Shown: positions 43,919 through 53,411, counted from the first letter of the stretch. The stretch: 64,000 nucleotides of DNA from DATKIY01 sp963726755 (GCA_963726755.1 CAVSDB010000001.1:1302001-1366000), one strand, 5' to 3'. The notes: generated by a model not told the origin, from the sequence alone. A program made the numbers and translations.

Positions 43919-44997
43919 TGCGCCACCTCCGCGTATGCCGCCGCCAATAGCTCGGGGTCGGGACCATCCAAGCGGACGGGGCTGCCGACTGCGTCCAAGA
44001 CAATGAACCGCAAGACACCGCCTCGGGCTTTCTTGTCGATCTGCATCGTTTCGAACAAGGTCGGCCAGGCGTCGGCTCGATACTGCGTGGGCAATCCCAA
44101 AGCACTCAGGATGACTCGGTGCCGCTGGACCACGTCGGGTGCCAGGTGACCGGAGAGACGTCCGAGTTCGGCGGCGAATACCAGCCCGACAGATACCGCA
44201 GCACCGTGGCGCCACTGATAGTGCTCGGCCCGTTCGATGGCGTGCCCCAAGGTGTGGCCGTAGTTCAAGAACTCGCGGTCGCCCCTTTCGCGCAGGTCGT
44301 CGGCAACCACCGTCGCTTTGACTTGTACCGATCGCGTGATGATTTCCCGCGTGTATGGCCCGGTGGGAGTGGCAGCACCCGCAGGATCGGATTCGATGAG
44401 TTCCAGAATCCTGGGGTCGTGGGTGAATCCCACCTTGACTGCTTCGGCGAGCCCAGCGACGTAGTCGTTTCGCGGCAATGTCGAGAGGGTGGACAGATCA
44501 CACAGCACTCCCGAAGGAGGGTGGAACGCACCCACCAAGTTCTTGCCCTGGTCGGTGTTGATTCCGGTCTTGCCGCCAATAGCCGCATCCACCATTCCCA
44601 GCAGAGTGGTCGGCAGGTGGACCACCCGTACCCCGCGCAACCAGGTCGCGGCCACGAACCCCGCAAGGTCTGTCGTGGCCCCACCGCCCACGGCCACGAT
44701 CGCATCGCTTCGGGTGAAATTGTTCTCACCAAGAACGGACCAACAGAACGACGCAACCTCACTGGTCTTCGCGGCCTCTGCATCGGGAATCTCAATAGCG
44801 ATCGCGGCGAGCCCTTGCGTCTGCAGGTCAGCGCGCACCGCTTCACCACTCGCCGCGAGCGATCTCGGGTGAATCACCGCCACTTGTCGAACAGTCGGAC
44901 CGAGCATCGCGGGTAGTTCCCTGAGCAAGTGATAGCCGACTACCACGGCGTATGGCTGGTCGCCCCCGACCGAGATCGAAGTCATGTCGTCGGTCAC
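43915..44997 (-). CDS. aroB: 3-dehydroquinate synthase
   Basis: AroB converts DAHP to 3-dehydroquinate, using NAD and a divalent metal. The 360-residue protein shows VGGGATTDLAGFVAATWLRGV (NAD-binding region), HLPTTLLGMVDAAIGGKTGIN, and the metal-binding residues in AEAVKVGFTHD and LNYGHTLGHAIE. Length is typical. It starts at a GTG overlapping the aroK stop and its own stop overlaps the aroQ start, so the block is translationally coupled at both ends. Confidence 0.96.
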   Translation of the reverse strand: MTDDMTSISVGGDQPYAVVVGYHLLRELPAMLGPTVRQVAVIHPRSLAASGEAVRADLQTQGLAAIAIEIPDAEAAKTSEVASFCWSVLGENNFTRSDAIVAVGGGATTDLAGFVAATWLRGVRVVHLPTTLLGMVDAAIGGKTGINTDQGKNLVGAFHPPSGVLCDLSTLSTLPRNDYVAGLAEAVKVGFTHDPRILELIESDPAGAATPTGPYTREIITRSVQVKATVVADDLRERGDREFLNYGHTLGHAIERAEHYQWRHGAAVSVGLVFAAELGRLSGHLAPDVVQRHRVILSALGLPTQYRADAWPTLFETMQIDKKARGGVLRFIVLDAVGSPVRLDGPDPELLAAAYAEVAQ

Positions 44998-45533
44998 GAG
45001 CGTTCCTTCCAGAACTCGGCGATCTCGGTGACGATGTCATCGATCGTTCGCTGATCCGTGGACACCACCTGATCAGCAACCTCTGCGTATAGCGGTCGTC
45101 GTTGTGCCTCAAGAGTCTGCCAAGTACTCCGCACGTTGCCGAGTAGCAGTGGCCGAGATCGGTTCATTTCCAGTCGCGACATCGCAGCAGCGAGTCCGAC
45201 GTCCAAGAAGACCACTCGTGCCCGCTGCAGCAACTCTCGGGTTGGGTCGTCGGCGATGGAACCCCCACCCAACGCGAGCACGCCATCGTGATCACGCAGG
45301 GCAACGTCGACTGCGGTGCGTTCGAGTTCTCGAAAGTGCGGCTCGCCCAGTTCGACGAAGATATCTGCGACCGACTTCCCCGAGGCCTGTTCGATGTCTT
45401 GGTCGGTGTCGCGGAACTCAACTGACCATCTGGCCGCAAGTGCCTGGCCGACCGACGTCTTGCCTGACCCGGGTGGTCCGACGAGCACCACTCGAGGGCC
45501 GTCGACTGACTTACCCGAAGGAATGCTTGTCAT
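44994..45533 (-). CDS. aroK: Shikimate kinase
   Basis: AroK phosphorylates shikimate at the 3-hydroxyl. The 179-residue protein contains Walker A GPPGSGKTSVG, the shikimate-binding FRDTDQDIEQ and LALGGGSI segments, and the lid Arg-containing MNRSRPLL. An upstream in-frame start 20 codons earlier would run into aroC, so the ATG at 45533 is used, 7 bases after the aroC stop. No fusion with aroB is present. Confidence 0.95.
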   Translation of the reverse strand: MTSIPSGKSVDGPRVVLVGPPGSGKTSVGQALAARWSVEFRDTDQDIEQASGKSVADIFVELGEPHFRELERTAVDVALRDHDGVLALGGGSIADDPTRELLQRARVVFLDVGLAAAMSRLEMNRSRPLLLGNVRSTWQTLEAQRRPLYAEVADQVVSTDQRTIDDIVTEIAEFWKERS

Positions 45534-45540
45534 GACGAAG

Positions 45541-46719
45541 TTAGCGGACGCGCAAATGTTGGAGGTACGAGTCGACGTTGCGTCGTGTCTCATCCACCGA
45601 GTCGCCGCCGAATTTCTCCATCACCGCATCTGCCACGACGAGAGCGACCATCGCTTCGGCGACGATCGCCGCAGCGGGAACAGCGCAAACATCTGATCGT
45701 TGGTTGATCGCCTTTGCCGGTTCCCCCGTAACCACGTCCAAGGTCGACAACGCTCGCGGCACCGTTGAGATGGGTTTCATCGCGGCCCGAGCCCGAAGTA
45801 CCTCGCCTGTGGTCATACCTCCTTCGGTGCCGCCCGAGTGGCCAGAGGTGCGCCGGACTTCTTCGATTGTTCCGGTGATCTCGTCCTGCGCCAGCGAGCC
45901 AGGAACTCCAGCGAGGGCAAACCCATCACCAACCTCAACGCCCTTGATGGCTTGAATACCCATCAACGCCGCCGCGAGTCTCGAGTCGAGCCGACGATCC
46001 CAGTGCACATGACTACCTAGCCCTGGTGGCAGGCCGTAAACGAGTACCTCTACTACGCCGCCGAGCGTGTCGCCAGCCTTCTTGGTGGCATCGATCTCCG
46101 CCACCATTGCTGCACTCGCCGTCGAATCGAAACAACGCACCGGATCTTCATCGACGACACTCAGATCACCGGGACCGGGGATGATCCCATCGGGCGCCGT
46201 GACCGTTCCGATCTGCACGACGTGGCTGACGACGTCGGCGCCAACCGTGAGTCGCAGCAGTGACTTCGCGACACTGCCAAGTGCCACCCTGGCAGCGGTT
46301 TCGCGGGCACTCGCCCGCTCAAGTACTGGGCGTGCATCGTCAAACCCGTACTTCTGCATACCGACCAAGTCGGCGTGACCGGGCCGAGGTCGGGTCAGTG
46401 GGGCGTTGCGTGCTTGTTCGCTGAGCACAGCTTCGTCGACCGGATCGGCCGACATCACGGTCTCCCACTTGGGCCATTCGGTGTTGCCGACCTCGAGCGC
46501 TATCGGTCCGCCCATCGTCAGGCCGTGTCGGACTCCGCCAAGGATGCGGACCTCGTCCTGCTCGAACGCCATCCGAGCGCCACGCCCGTAACCCAAACGT
46601 CGGCGAGCCAACTCACCTTGGATTTGGGGCGTCGTAACGATGACGCCGGCGGGGACTCCCTCGACGATCGCTGAAAGTGCGGGACCGTGAGACTCACCCG
46701 CAGTCAGCCATCGAAGCAT
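45541..46719 (-). CDS. aroC: Chorismate synthase
   Basis: AroC eliminates phosphate from EPSP to give chorismate, using reduced FMN. The 392-residue protein has all three signature regions: GESHGPALSAIVEGVPAG at the N-terminus, GRASARETAARVALGSVAKSLL less its first residues near the middle, and SGHSGGTEGGMTTGEVLRARAAMKPIST toward the C-terminus. It is the first gene of the aroCKBQ operon. A terminator for the pilus operon lies just upstream (46753-46787). Confidence 0.96.
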   Translation of the reverse strand: MLRWLTAGESHGPALSAIVEGVPAGVIVTTPQIQGELARRRLGYGRGARMAFEQDEVRILGGVRHGLTMGGPIALEVGNTEWPKWETVMSADPVDEAVLSEQARNAPLTRPRPGHADLVGMQKYGFDDARPVLERASARETAARVALGSVAKSLLRLTVGADVVSHVVQIGTVTAPDGIIPGPGDLSVVDEDPVRCFDSTASAAMVAEIDATKKAGDTLGGVVEVLVYGLPPGLGSHVHWDRRLDSRLAAALMGIQAIKGVEVGDGFALAGVPGSLAQDEITGTIEEVRRTSGHSGGTEGGMTTGEVLRARAAMKPISTVPRALSTLDVVTGEPAKAINQRSDVCAVPAAAIVAEAMVALVVADAVMEKFGGDSVDETRRNVDSYLQHLRVR

Positions 46720-46752
46720 GCGGCCAGTCTCCCAGACAGAAGGCGTAGAAAA

Positions 46753-46787
46753 GCGGCCGGGTGCTTCGTGTCGAAGCTCCCGGCCGC
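46753..46787 (-). terminator. Intrinsic terminator of the pilM-N-O operon
   Basis: On the minus strand the stem GCGGCCGGG-AGCTTCG folds back on CGAAGCA-CCCGGCCGC and is followed by TTTTCT, a classical rho-independent terminator. It begins 16 bases beyond the stop of the PilP-like gene and separates the pilus genes from aroC. Confidence 0.88.
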
Positions 46788-46803
46788 CTTAGCTAGTTGC
46801 GGT

Positions 46804-47484
46804 TTATTGCTGGCCGAACACCATTCCGGCTCCCACGTTCAAGATGACCACCATGCCGCTCCCGTACTGGATTCGGGCGGAGTCCGAGTTCACACCGATC
46901 AACTGGAGTGGCCCAGTCTTCGAGTCGGGGAAGTTGTCTCCAGAAGACACGTCCTGGTCAAGTCCATTGACCTTGAACTTGGCCGTGCCTTTATTGGAGT
47001 TCACCGAAACCAACAGGACTTGGTAGGTGGTCGCTGTGCCCGTGCCGGTTGTGGTGCCGGATTGGGTACCCGTCGATGACGTGTCAGTCGACGTGCCGGT
47101 TTGGGTACCAGTTGACGTGTCAGTTGACGAGGCATCGCCCGTTGGGTCGGCTGGTGTGGTCACCAGTGCTTCAGCCGCAAGCGGCTTGAACGGGTCAACG
47201 CCTACCTTGAAGTTGTTCTGAACGTGCTTGGGGACGTGCTGGCCGTTGTTCCCTTGACCGGTCGCTTGGGTGGGCTGGCCAGTGGGCTGAGAACTCGGGA
47301 CAGCGCCCAGTTGCTCGTCGGTTCCTCCCCCAGACAGGAAGAGGAAGTAGGCCGCAGCTCCGACGACGAGAACACCAGCCACAGCGGCGATGATCACCAG
47401 CAGTCGGCGGTTGCCTCCCTCGGGGCCATTGGGCGGACCCGCAATAAAGTCCTCAACAGGGGCTCCCTGCAGTGTGTCAGACAT
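46804..47484 (-). CDS. PilP-like type IV pilus alignment protein
   Basis: The 226-residue protein has a short cytoplasmic N-terminus, one membrane helix at about residues 28-50 (LLVIIAAVAGVLVVGAAAYFLFL), and a long Thr/Ser/Gly/Gln-rich linker (about residues 55-145). The compact C-terminal domain (TTYQVLLVSVNSNKGTAKFKVNG...LQLIGVNSDSARIQYGSG) is followed by a hydrophobic end. Position as the fourth gene after pilM-pilN-pilO suggests it plays the PilP role in the alignment complex, but sequence similarity to proteobacterial PilP is not evident. There is no lipobox. Confidence 0.68.
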   Translation of the reverse strand: MSDTLQGAPVEDFIAGPPNGPEGGNRRLLVIIAAVAGVLVVGAAAYFLFLSGGGTDEQLGAVPSSQPTGQPTQATGQGNNGQHVPKHVQNNFKVGVDPFKPLAAEALVTTPADPTGDASSTDTSTGTQTGTSTDTSSTGTQSGTTTGTGTATTYQVLLVSVNSNKGTAKFKVNGLDQDVSSGDNFPDSKTGPLQLIGVNSDSARIQYGSGMVVILNVGAGMVFGQQ

Positions 47485-47518
47485 GACGCTCCTCGTTCCT
47501 ACTTCGAAACAGTCGTGG

Positions 47519-48232
47519 TCAGGCCGCGGGAGCGGCAGTCGTTGAACCGTCAGTGGTCGTCGTGCCGGTCGTGGTGGCTGTCGCCTCCGGCATGAAGAAC
47601 ACCCTGATCTTCAGCGTCGCTTCGAGCGGGTTACGACCACTGGCGCAGACTCGAGCGTCACACTCGGCGACGGTCATGTCAGTGACGAGCACGTAGCGCT
47701 GCATCTTCTCCAGCGAGTTCAGATATCGCTGGATCTGGAAGTAGCCACCGTCCACCACAAGTTCGCTATCCACTGCGGACATCCCGGTGCTCGGCACAGT
47801 CGGCGCGACTGGCGGAGTTGTCGTCGTCCCAGTGGCCGAAGTCGGCGCGGTCGTCGTCGGCGCTAACGGTGCACCAGCGGCGAGCGCGACCGGAGCCGTC
47901 GGTGTCATCGAAACGATGAGCACGTCCGAGTCGTAGCTGTTCGTAGTGAGCGAGCGGACCAGCGGAGGCATGTCCACTTCTTGCGGGATCCGGGACTGCA
48001 ATTCCGCGAGAAGTGCCTGCTGCTCAGGAAGGTCCTTCTTCTGGTCCTTGAGCACGTCCGTAGTGGTCTGCAGCGCATCGTTCTTTGCCAACTGTGCGTC
48101 GGCTTGCGCCTGCACGTCGGCCGCGTCAGTCCGCTTGGGCGAGATCAGCAGAAACCAACTACCTGCCAGGAGCGCGATTGCGGCGACTAGGGCGCCCGCG
48201 ACCCACTTCTGTGCGATGGTCATCTCACTCAC
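47519..48232 (-). CDS. pilO: Type IV pilus alignment protein PilO
   Basis: PilO is an inner-membrane alignment subcomplex protein that pairs with PilN. The 237-residue protein has one N-terminal membrane helix (about residues 11-30), a Gln/Asp-rich coiled-coil segment with the PilO-like LLAELQSRIPQEVDMPPLVRSL, a Thr/Pro-rich insert, and a ferredoxin-like fold region (VVDGGYFQIQRYLNSLEKMQRYVLVTDMTV). The tail is Thr/Ala-rich. It overlaps pilN by 8 bases. The assignment rests on this architecture plus operon position. Confidence 0.85.
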   Translation of the reverse strand: MSEMTIAQKWVAGALVAAIALLAGSWFLLISPKRTDAADVQAQADAQLAKNDALQTTTDVLKDQKKDLPEQQALLAELQSRIPQEVDMPPLVRSLTTNSYDSDVLIVSMTPTAPVALAAGAPLAPTTTAPTSATGTTTTPPVAPTVPSTGMSAVDSELVVDGGYFQIQRYLNSLEKMQRYVLVTDMTVAECDARVCASGRNPLEATLKIRVFFMPEATATTTGTTTTDGSTTAAPAA

Positions 48233-48923
48233 CTTCCAGAACTTGCTCGTAGCGATTCGATGCCGCTTCGAGCGATAGCGTTTCGCCTGAGTCCACCGTG
48301 TAAACGCGTCCGGCGGTCTCGGTGCCCGTGTCGAGAACAGCCGACGTCAACGTCGAGGTTCCGTACGAGTCTTGTCCGGTCAAGGAGTTAAGCCAGGTGG
48401 CAATGTCCTCGAACTTGTGGACCTTGCCCTCGAAGGTGACAGTCCCCATCGTTTCCACCGTTGTCGTGTCGACGGTGGTTGTTGGCGCGGTTGTCGTCGC
48501 AGCGCCAACCTGAGCGCCAGCCGCCGTGTTGGTCGCCGACCAACTCACCAGCCGCGAGGTACTCGGGATGGCCAAGCTCATGTCGTTCATGAGATAGGAG
48601 AAGCGGATTTCCGGGGTCATCGCAGTGACGAGTGCGTCCTGGGCACTCTTAACCTGCGCCTGTACCTCGGGAACCTTGGCGTAGCTGTCGACTTGCTGTT
48701 GTAGCTGAACGCCTTCGGCTTGTGCGCTGGTCAGCGAGTCGTTCGCGGTTGACACCTGAGCGTTGGCCCAGGTGAAGAGCAGCCCTACCAGGCCGAGAAC
48801 GGCCAGTAGCAGCACTCCCAGCACAACCTGCAGCTTGCGAAGTCGAGCAGCTTGCTCGATCTCCGGAGGCAGCAAGTTGATGCGCGGTAGTTCGGCAACA
48901 CGTGCCACGGTCAGAGTCGTCAT
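48225..48923 (-). CDS. pilN: Type IV pilus alignment protein PilN
   Basis: PilN is a bitopic membrane protein whose cytoplasmic N-terminal motif binds PilM. The motif is visible as RINLLPPEIEQAARLRK (residues about 14-30; the INLLP core is typical), followed by a membrane helix at about residues 33-54 and a coiled-coil. A periplasmic-side domain follows (LVSWSATN..., FEGKVHKFEDIATWLNSLTG). A Thr/Val-rich insert separates the two halves. It overlaps pilM by four bases (ATGA) and pilO by eight, showing tight coupling. Confidence 0.88.
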   Translation of the reverse strand: MTTLTVARVAELPRINLLPPEIEQAARLRKLQVVLGVLLLAVLGLVGLLFTWANAQVSTANDSLTSAQAEGVQLQQQVDSYAKVPEVQAQVKSAQDALVTAMTPEIRFSYLMNDMSLAIPSTSRLVSWSATNTAAGAQVGAATTTAPTTTVDTTTVETMGTVTFEGKVHKFEDIATWLNSLTGQDSYGTSTLTSAVLDTGTETAGRVYTVDSGETLSLEAASNRYEQVLEGE

Positions 48924-49984
48924 GACGCAGCTCCCAATGCGAGGCCAACCGGCACGGCGGCCAGGGGTTCAACGAATTCCAACTGATCGGGCGTCAGCCC
49001 GGTCTTGCCGACGACCAGGTCACCGAAAGCGGTGCCGGCCTCGACCTTGATCCGGGTTGCAGCGTGCAGGCGGTCCACCAAGCCAGTGAGACGCGAACCG
49101 CCACCGGTGAGCACGATGCGCTCGATGGGTCGTGCGCCAGGAGAAGCGACGTAGTAGTCGAGCGAGCCGCGGACCTGATCCACGAATGTTTGACCTGCCG
49201 CGTCCATGACGCGTCCGGCGGCGAGTTGTTCGGTGTCGCTGGACGCGTCCACCATGCCCAGTTCGTGCTTGAGCGCCTCTGCTTCAGTGGCCGTGACCGC
49301 GGTGCGCTCTGCGAGAGCGTCCGTGACGTCAGCACCACCCATGAGCAGGATGCGAACGAAGCGAGGAACGCCGCCCTCGTGCACCACGATGTTCGTGACG
49401 CGCGCGCCGACGTCGACCAACGCTTCCATCTTGCCGCCCATTCCGAGGTCATCGGTCTCGGCGAGGGAACGAAGGACTGCGAAGGCAGTGAGGTCGACCA
49501 TTGTCGGCGTGAGACCGGCGCCCTGTACGGCGTCCAGTTGAGCCTGGACCATGTCGCGCGATGCGGCGATGAGCAAGCCGCGCAACATCTGCGAGCCGTT
49601 CTCCGCGCTGAACTCCTCGAGCGGGTAGAAGTCAAGAAGTGCCTGGTCGACCGGCATCGGGATGGTGTCTTGGACCTGGAAGGCCAAGGAGGCACGAAGC
49701 TCATCCATGGGCTGCCAGAGCAGATCCACCTGACGGACGATGACCTTTTGGTTAGCAACCCCGACGATCACCTTTTTGCTGGTGAACTTTGTGAGGGTCC
49801 ACAACTCCTTGATGGCCTCGGTAACGGCCTGGGCGTTGATGACCTCACCGTCACGGACTGCGCCGTCCGGCAGGGCCACCTGGCCAAATTTCTCCAGCGT
49901 GATGCCAGACTTGCCGAACGCCAGTTCCGCGGCGCGTACGCCCGAGGTACCGATGTCCAGACCGATGGCGGTTCGTGCAGCCAC
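48920..49984 (-). CDS. pilM: Type IV pilus ATPase-fold protein PilM
   Basis: PilM is an actin-like cytoplasmic protein that binds the N-terminus of PilN and is part of the alignment complex. The 354-residue protein has the phosphate-1 motif IGLDIGTSGVRAAEL (residues 7-21), the LVDVGARVTNIVV phosphate-2 region (about 195-207) and the adenosine motif IVLTGGGSRLTGL. The GTG start at 49984 is preceded by AGGGAG at five bases. It is the first gene of pilM-N-O-P, behind a sigma-28-like promoter at 50054-50080 and a hairpin-rich leader. Confidence 0.95.
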   Translation of the reverse strand: MAARTAIGLDIGTSGVRAAELAFGKSGITLEKFGQVALPDGAVRDGEVINAQAVTEAIKELWTLTKFTSKKVIVGVANQKVIVRQVDLLWQPMDELRASLAFQVQDTIPMPVDQALLDFYPLEEFSAENGSQMLRGLLIAASRDMVQAQLDAVQGAGLTPTMVDLTAFAVLRSLAETDDLGMGGKMEALVDVGARVTNIVVHEGGVPRFVRILLMGGADVTDALAERTAVTATEAEALKHELGMVDASSDTEQLAAGRVMDAAGQTFVDQVRGSLDYYVASPGARPIERIVLTGGGSRLTGLVDRLHAATRIKVEAGTAFGDLVVGKTGLTPDQLEFVEPLAAVPVGLALGAAS

Positions 49985-50002
49985 GTCGTCTCCCTTTCCC
50001 GA

Positions 50003-50039
50003 GTGGCCCTAGGGCCACGTGGGTGAGCCCTTTTGGGCT
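50003..50039 (-). promoter_or_regulatory. Two leader hairpins before pilM
   Basis: In the transcript, AGCCC-AAAA-GGGCT (50026-50039) is followed by the 16-base perfect palindrome GTGGCCCTAGGGCCAC (50003-50018), which ends about eight bases before the AGGGAG ribosome site. They lie between the predicted promoter and the start codon. They may stabilise the message or regulate initiation; no known riboswitch family is recognised. Confidence 0.55.
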
Positions 50040-50053
50040 ATGTCTGATGGGGC

Positions 50054-50080
50054 ATCGGCGCAGAATGACCACCGCTTGAG
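50054..50080 (-). promoter_or_regulatory. Sigma-28 (FliA/WhiG)-like promoter of the pilM operon
   Basis: On the minus strand CTCAAG (50080-50075) is followed after 15 bases by GCCGAT (50059-50054). The same sequence and spacing occurs before four other pilus units in this window. It lies about 70 bases before the pilM start. Confidence 0.75.
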
Positions 50081-50179
50081 TCATCACACGCAAGTCGTTC
50101 GCGCAAAGTCGCGGACGACTTCGTCGCACTACGTCGAATGGGTGATACGTCGCAGCGTCGAGGCGCTCAGGGTCGCGCT

Positions 50180-50992
50180 TTAGACACCCAAGAGACCGCG
50201 ATACCAGTCCCAGATTTCGCTGCCCCACACAATCGCGATGAGGGCGCCGGCCAACATGAAGGGACCAAATGGGATCTTGGTCTTTCGTCCCGCGCGCTTG
50301 AACAGCATGAGAGGGATGCTCACCAATGCACCCAGTGCGAACCCCAGAAAGCCGCCGATCAACACGAAACTCCAGCCCAGCCAACCGAGGTACAGCCCCA
50401 GGACAGCGGCAAGTTTTACGTCGCCGAGTCCCATGCCCTTTGGATAGATAAGGACGAGGACGAAGTAGAAGGCACAGAGGGCTAGACCGCCGAGCAACGC
50501 TCGTAGATACGCGTCCCAGGAGCCGTCTGCTATCGCTGGTAGTAGCAACAACAGCGCACCAACAACCATCGAGGGATACGTCAGTGCATCAGGCAGTTTG
50601 TGGGTGTCGAGGTCGATCACCGCAAGCGCAACGCCTACCGCGCCCAGGTAGAGGTAGGCGGGAAGTTCCCAGGTGATGCCGATCGAAATCGTCAGCACTA
50701 CGAAGACAACCGCTGTGAGTAGCTCGACCGCTGGGTACCGAATGGAGATTGGCTCAGAACAATGGCGGCAGCGACCACGCAAGAGCAGCCAACTCAGTAC
50801 CGGAACGTTGTCCCTTGCGCCGATCTCGGTTCCGCAGCCGGGGCAGCGTGACCGTGGTCGAACCACAGACTCGCCACGCGGCACTCGGTACGCGACGACG
50901 TTAAGGAACGAACCGACCAGGAGCCCGAATATCCCTACGAAGAGCAGCGCGAGATACACCGGACCACCGTAGTGGTCGATCTGACCGGACAC
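50180..50992 (-). CDS. pilD: Prepilin leader peptidase / N-methyltransferase
   Basis: This membrane aspartic protease cleaves class III leader peptides of pilins and methylates the new N-terminus. The 270-residue protein has about seven to eight membrane segments. The cytoplasmic four-cysteine module is CPGC...CRHC (residues about 50-77), and the two catalytic aspartates lie in AVIDLDTHKLPD and GMGLGDVK. It is the last gene of the pilV-pilW-pilX-pilD series, 60 bases after the PilX-like gene, and serves the pilins encoded here. Confidence 0.94.
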   Translation of the reverse strand: MSGQIDHYGGPVYLALLFVGIFGLLVGSFLNVVAYRVPRGESVVRPRSRCPGCGTEIGARDNVPVLSWLLLRGRCRHCSEPISIRYPAVELLTAVVFVVLTISIGITWELPAYLYLGAVGVALAVIDLDTHKLPDALTYPSMVVGALLLLLPAIADGSWDAYLRALLGGLALCAFYFVLVLIYPKGMGLGDVKLAAVLGLYLGWLGWSFVLIGGFLGFALGALVSIPLMLFKRAGRKTKIPFGPFMLAGALIAIVWGSEIWDWYRGLLGV

Positions 50993-51052
50993 CGTAACTA
51001 CCGTCAGTGCTTTCAGCGTGTCTCAGGAGTCGTCAGGACTGATCAGTATCTA

Positions 51053-52683
51053 TCAGTACTGCGGCTTGAGCTCTGCCGTCGTCTTGGCGCCCCACACCGC
51101 GTTCGTCCACTGCGGGAAGTACGGCGGTGCGGAGAACTTCAACCGTGAGTCGTAGCCGTAGTCCTTGAGGTACCCGGTACCGCTGCTGGAGCCAGTACCG
51201 ACGATGCCACGCCAACGCTGAGCGATAGAGCCGCGGACTGACAGCGTTCCCATCTTGGCGCCATCGTCGTAGGACTGGACCCAGAAGCTGTGCTGCAGGG
51301 TCTGGATCGAGGCGTAGATCCAGATGTCCGACGGCGACTTCAGGTTCGTGCCCCGAGCTGTTCACCGGGTGGGCGACGACCACCGAGTTGGCCGCCACCA
51401 GTCCAACCATGTCCGAACCGGTGGGGTTCGAACCCGATCGGCGTGCTGGCCAGTAGGAGGTCGTCGGTCACGATGATGTTGTTCTGCGCGGCCAGCGTGA
51501 CCCGACCCTTCACAGTTCCCTCGACGTAGAGGTTGCCGTTGCCGCAGTAGAACGTCGTCAGGTCGTTGGCGACGTCGCCAGCCATCGGCAGGCCATCACC
51601 GATCTGACCAGTCGTGCACTTAGAGGTCGTCGATGCGTTCTTGACGTAGACGACGCCCTCGTTCGGCACTGCCACTGTCTGCGGCCAGGCCGCGGACGGG
51701 TTACCGCAACCGGTGCCAACAACGGTGCCGGCGCTCTTGGTGCTCCAGACCGTCATGGTGCCGTTGCTGTTGAACTTGATCCGGGTGTCGCCGGTGTACT
51801 GGCAACCGGGGAAAGTGGAGAACTGGGCGCTGTTGTCGGGTAGGTAGAGCAGCGGGGCGTACTTCGCGGTGGTGCCGTTGAGGTTCGGCGTACCGCTTCC
51901 GCGCTTGCAGTTGTTGATGTTGTACGGAGTGTTGGCGCACGTCGAGGCGGACGTCTCGTAGCCCTTCATGAACTTGACCGAGCCACCCATCAACGGCGTG
52001 TCGTTGAAGTGCACAGCTCCATCGAGTACGTCACCTGTGGCGAACTGGATTTCGACGCAGCCACGCGAAGAGTTCTGCCAGTAGTACTTGGCTTTCGTCG
52101 GTCCGCTCTTTCCGCAGGCGTCCGAAGGCGCACCCGAGGGGTAGGCCTGCTGGTTCGCCGGGTCGGCGTCCTCGAAGTCGGTGTAGTACAGGAAGTCAGT
52201 CGATCCACCACGTGACACCAGAACCTGAATGGTGCGTGAGTGACCATTGACGCGACCGGTTGAGGTCACCCGGATCACGCCCTGGCTGAAGATGGTGCTG
52301 GGGTCGACGTCGTAGTGGAACGCTCCAGCTGCCGGGTTACCGGGCTGCAGATTCTGCCAGCCAACTGCCGTTGCCGTCGTCCAGCCGCAACTGTTCGTGC
52401 CGGCCTTCGGACCCTTAAGCGCGTTGTTGGTGCAGTCAACGGTCGTCCAGTACGAGTCGTTCTGGTTCAGTCGCGCGATGTAGTCGTCAATACCCGACTG
52501 CGCTGCGGCCAACGACGCGTTCCAGTCTTGGTCGGCGCGTGAACTGGTCTGCGCCTGCTGCGCAACCATGTACGCAGAGGTCATAAGCATGCCGAGAATC
52601 AGTGTGGCAGCCATCACCATGATGAGGGCGATGCCCTCTTCTGGGTGAGATGAACCCAGGCGGCGAGTGAAGAAACGGAACAT
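51053..52683 (-). CDS. PilX-like minor pilin with large C-terminal region (two apparent frameshifts)
   Basis: This is a predicted pilus-tip or surface component. The N-terminus has a class III-like leader ending EEG before IALIMVMAATLILGMLM, lacking the Glu5 of major pilins, as in PilX proteins. A helix (AAQSGIDDYIARLNQND) follows and then a large Cys- and Thr/Asn-rich extracellular region of about 400 residues. Two indels are needed: one G less in GGGG at 51423-51426 (restores GFEPTGSDMVGLVAANSVVV) and one more near 51350 (restores TNLKSPSDIWIYASIQT). The last part ends ...TTAELKPQY. ATG 52683 follows AGGAG and overlaps nothing essential of the upstream gene. Confidence 0.75.
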
Positions 52684-52694
52684 GGTGACTCCTG

Positions 52695-53411
52695 TCACGG
52701 ACTCGACGAGGGCTGCGGGACGGCATCTGCGTTCGGGAGGGAAACTCTGGTGGTGTACGAGGTGGGCGGAACTCCGTTGAGGGTGGAGGTCTGGACCGAC
52801 ACGTAGACATCGACACTGTCGACGGACGCGAGATCAGCAGCTGATAGGGGTCCGCCTGTTCCCAGTTTCACGCCGTCTTTGTTGTAGTACGTAAACAAGT
52901 CCGTCGTAGCAAGAACACCGGTCGCAAGCCTGCGGGTGTTGACTACGCAGCCACCGGTGCCAGGCGTGCAGTACTGGTAGTTGTAGTCCGTGGGTGCGTG
53001 AGCATTGGGCGGCTGGATCGTCTCCCACAACTCGCCATTTGTTCTACGTTCATATGTCACACGGCTCGGTCCAACGCTGTTCGAGTCGTTGTTGACGTTC
53101 GCGTAGAACTGCACCTTGCTTGGCTCAGCCTTCAAGAACGCAGCCAAGTCACACCCGGTGCACGTACCGTTCAACTGCGAAGGCAGCACAGCCGTACGAA
53201 GGTTGCGCGAGATCGCCTCCATGGAGAGGCGTCCTTGCTGGCTCTGGTCGGCGCGCGTGATGTTTGCAGTCGTCGTGCGCTGCGCCATGATCAGCGTTCC
53301 CTGAACCGCAGCCATCACGACGCCCAGGATGAACACCGCCACGAGAATTTCGACCAAGGTGAAGCCGCGGTCTGTCTCGTTGTCCCTCAACCGCTTCTGA
53401 ATCCATCGCAT
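52695..53411 (-). CDS. PilW-like minor pilin
   Basis: The 238-residue prepilin has a charged leader MRWIQKRLRDNETDRG cut before Phe17, followed by FTLVEILVAVFILGVVMAAVQ with Glu at position +5. The mature part has the PilW-like SMEAISRNLRTAVLPSQ helix and a Cys-containing region (CTGCDLAAFL, YCTPGTGGC). Its ATG overlaps the stop of the preceding PilV-like gene (TGATG) and its stop lies just before the PilX-like ATG. An upstream frame extension of 35 codons was rejected because it would overlap the neighbour and precede the leader motif. Confidence 0.85.
   Translation of the reverse strand: MRWIQKRLRDNETDRGFTLVEILVAVFILGVVMAAVQGTLIMAQRTTTANITRADQSQQGRLSMEAISRNLRTAVLPSQLNGTCTGCDLAAFLKAEPSKVQFYANVNNDSNSVGPSRVTYERRTNGELWETIQPPNAHAPTDYNYQYCTPGTGGCVVNTRRLATGVLATTDLFTYYNKDGVKLGTGGPLSAADLASVDSVDVYVSVQTSTLNGVPPTSYTTRVSLPNADAVPQPSSSP

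Noticed and set aside
43919..44215. A 99-codon N-terminal extension of aroQ
   Set aside because: It lies inside aroB in another frame; the GTG at 43918 coupled to the aroB stop gives the normal AroQ length.
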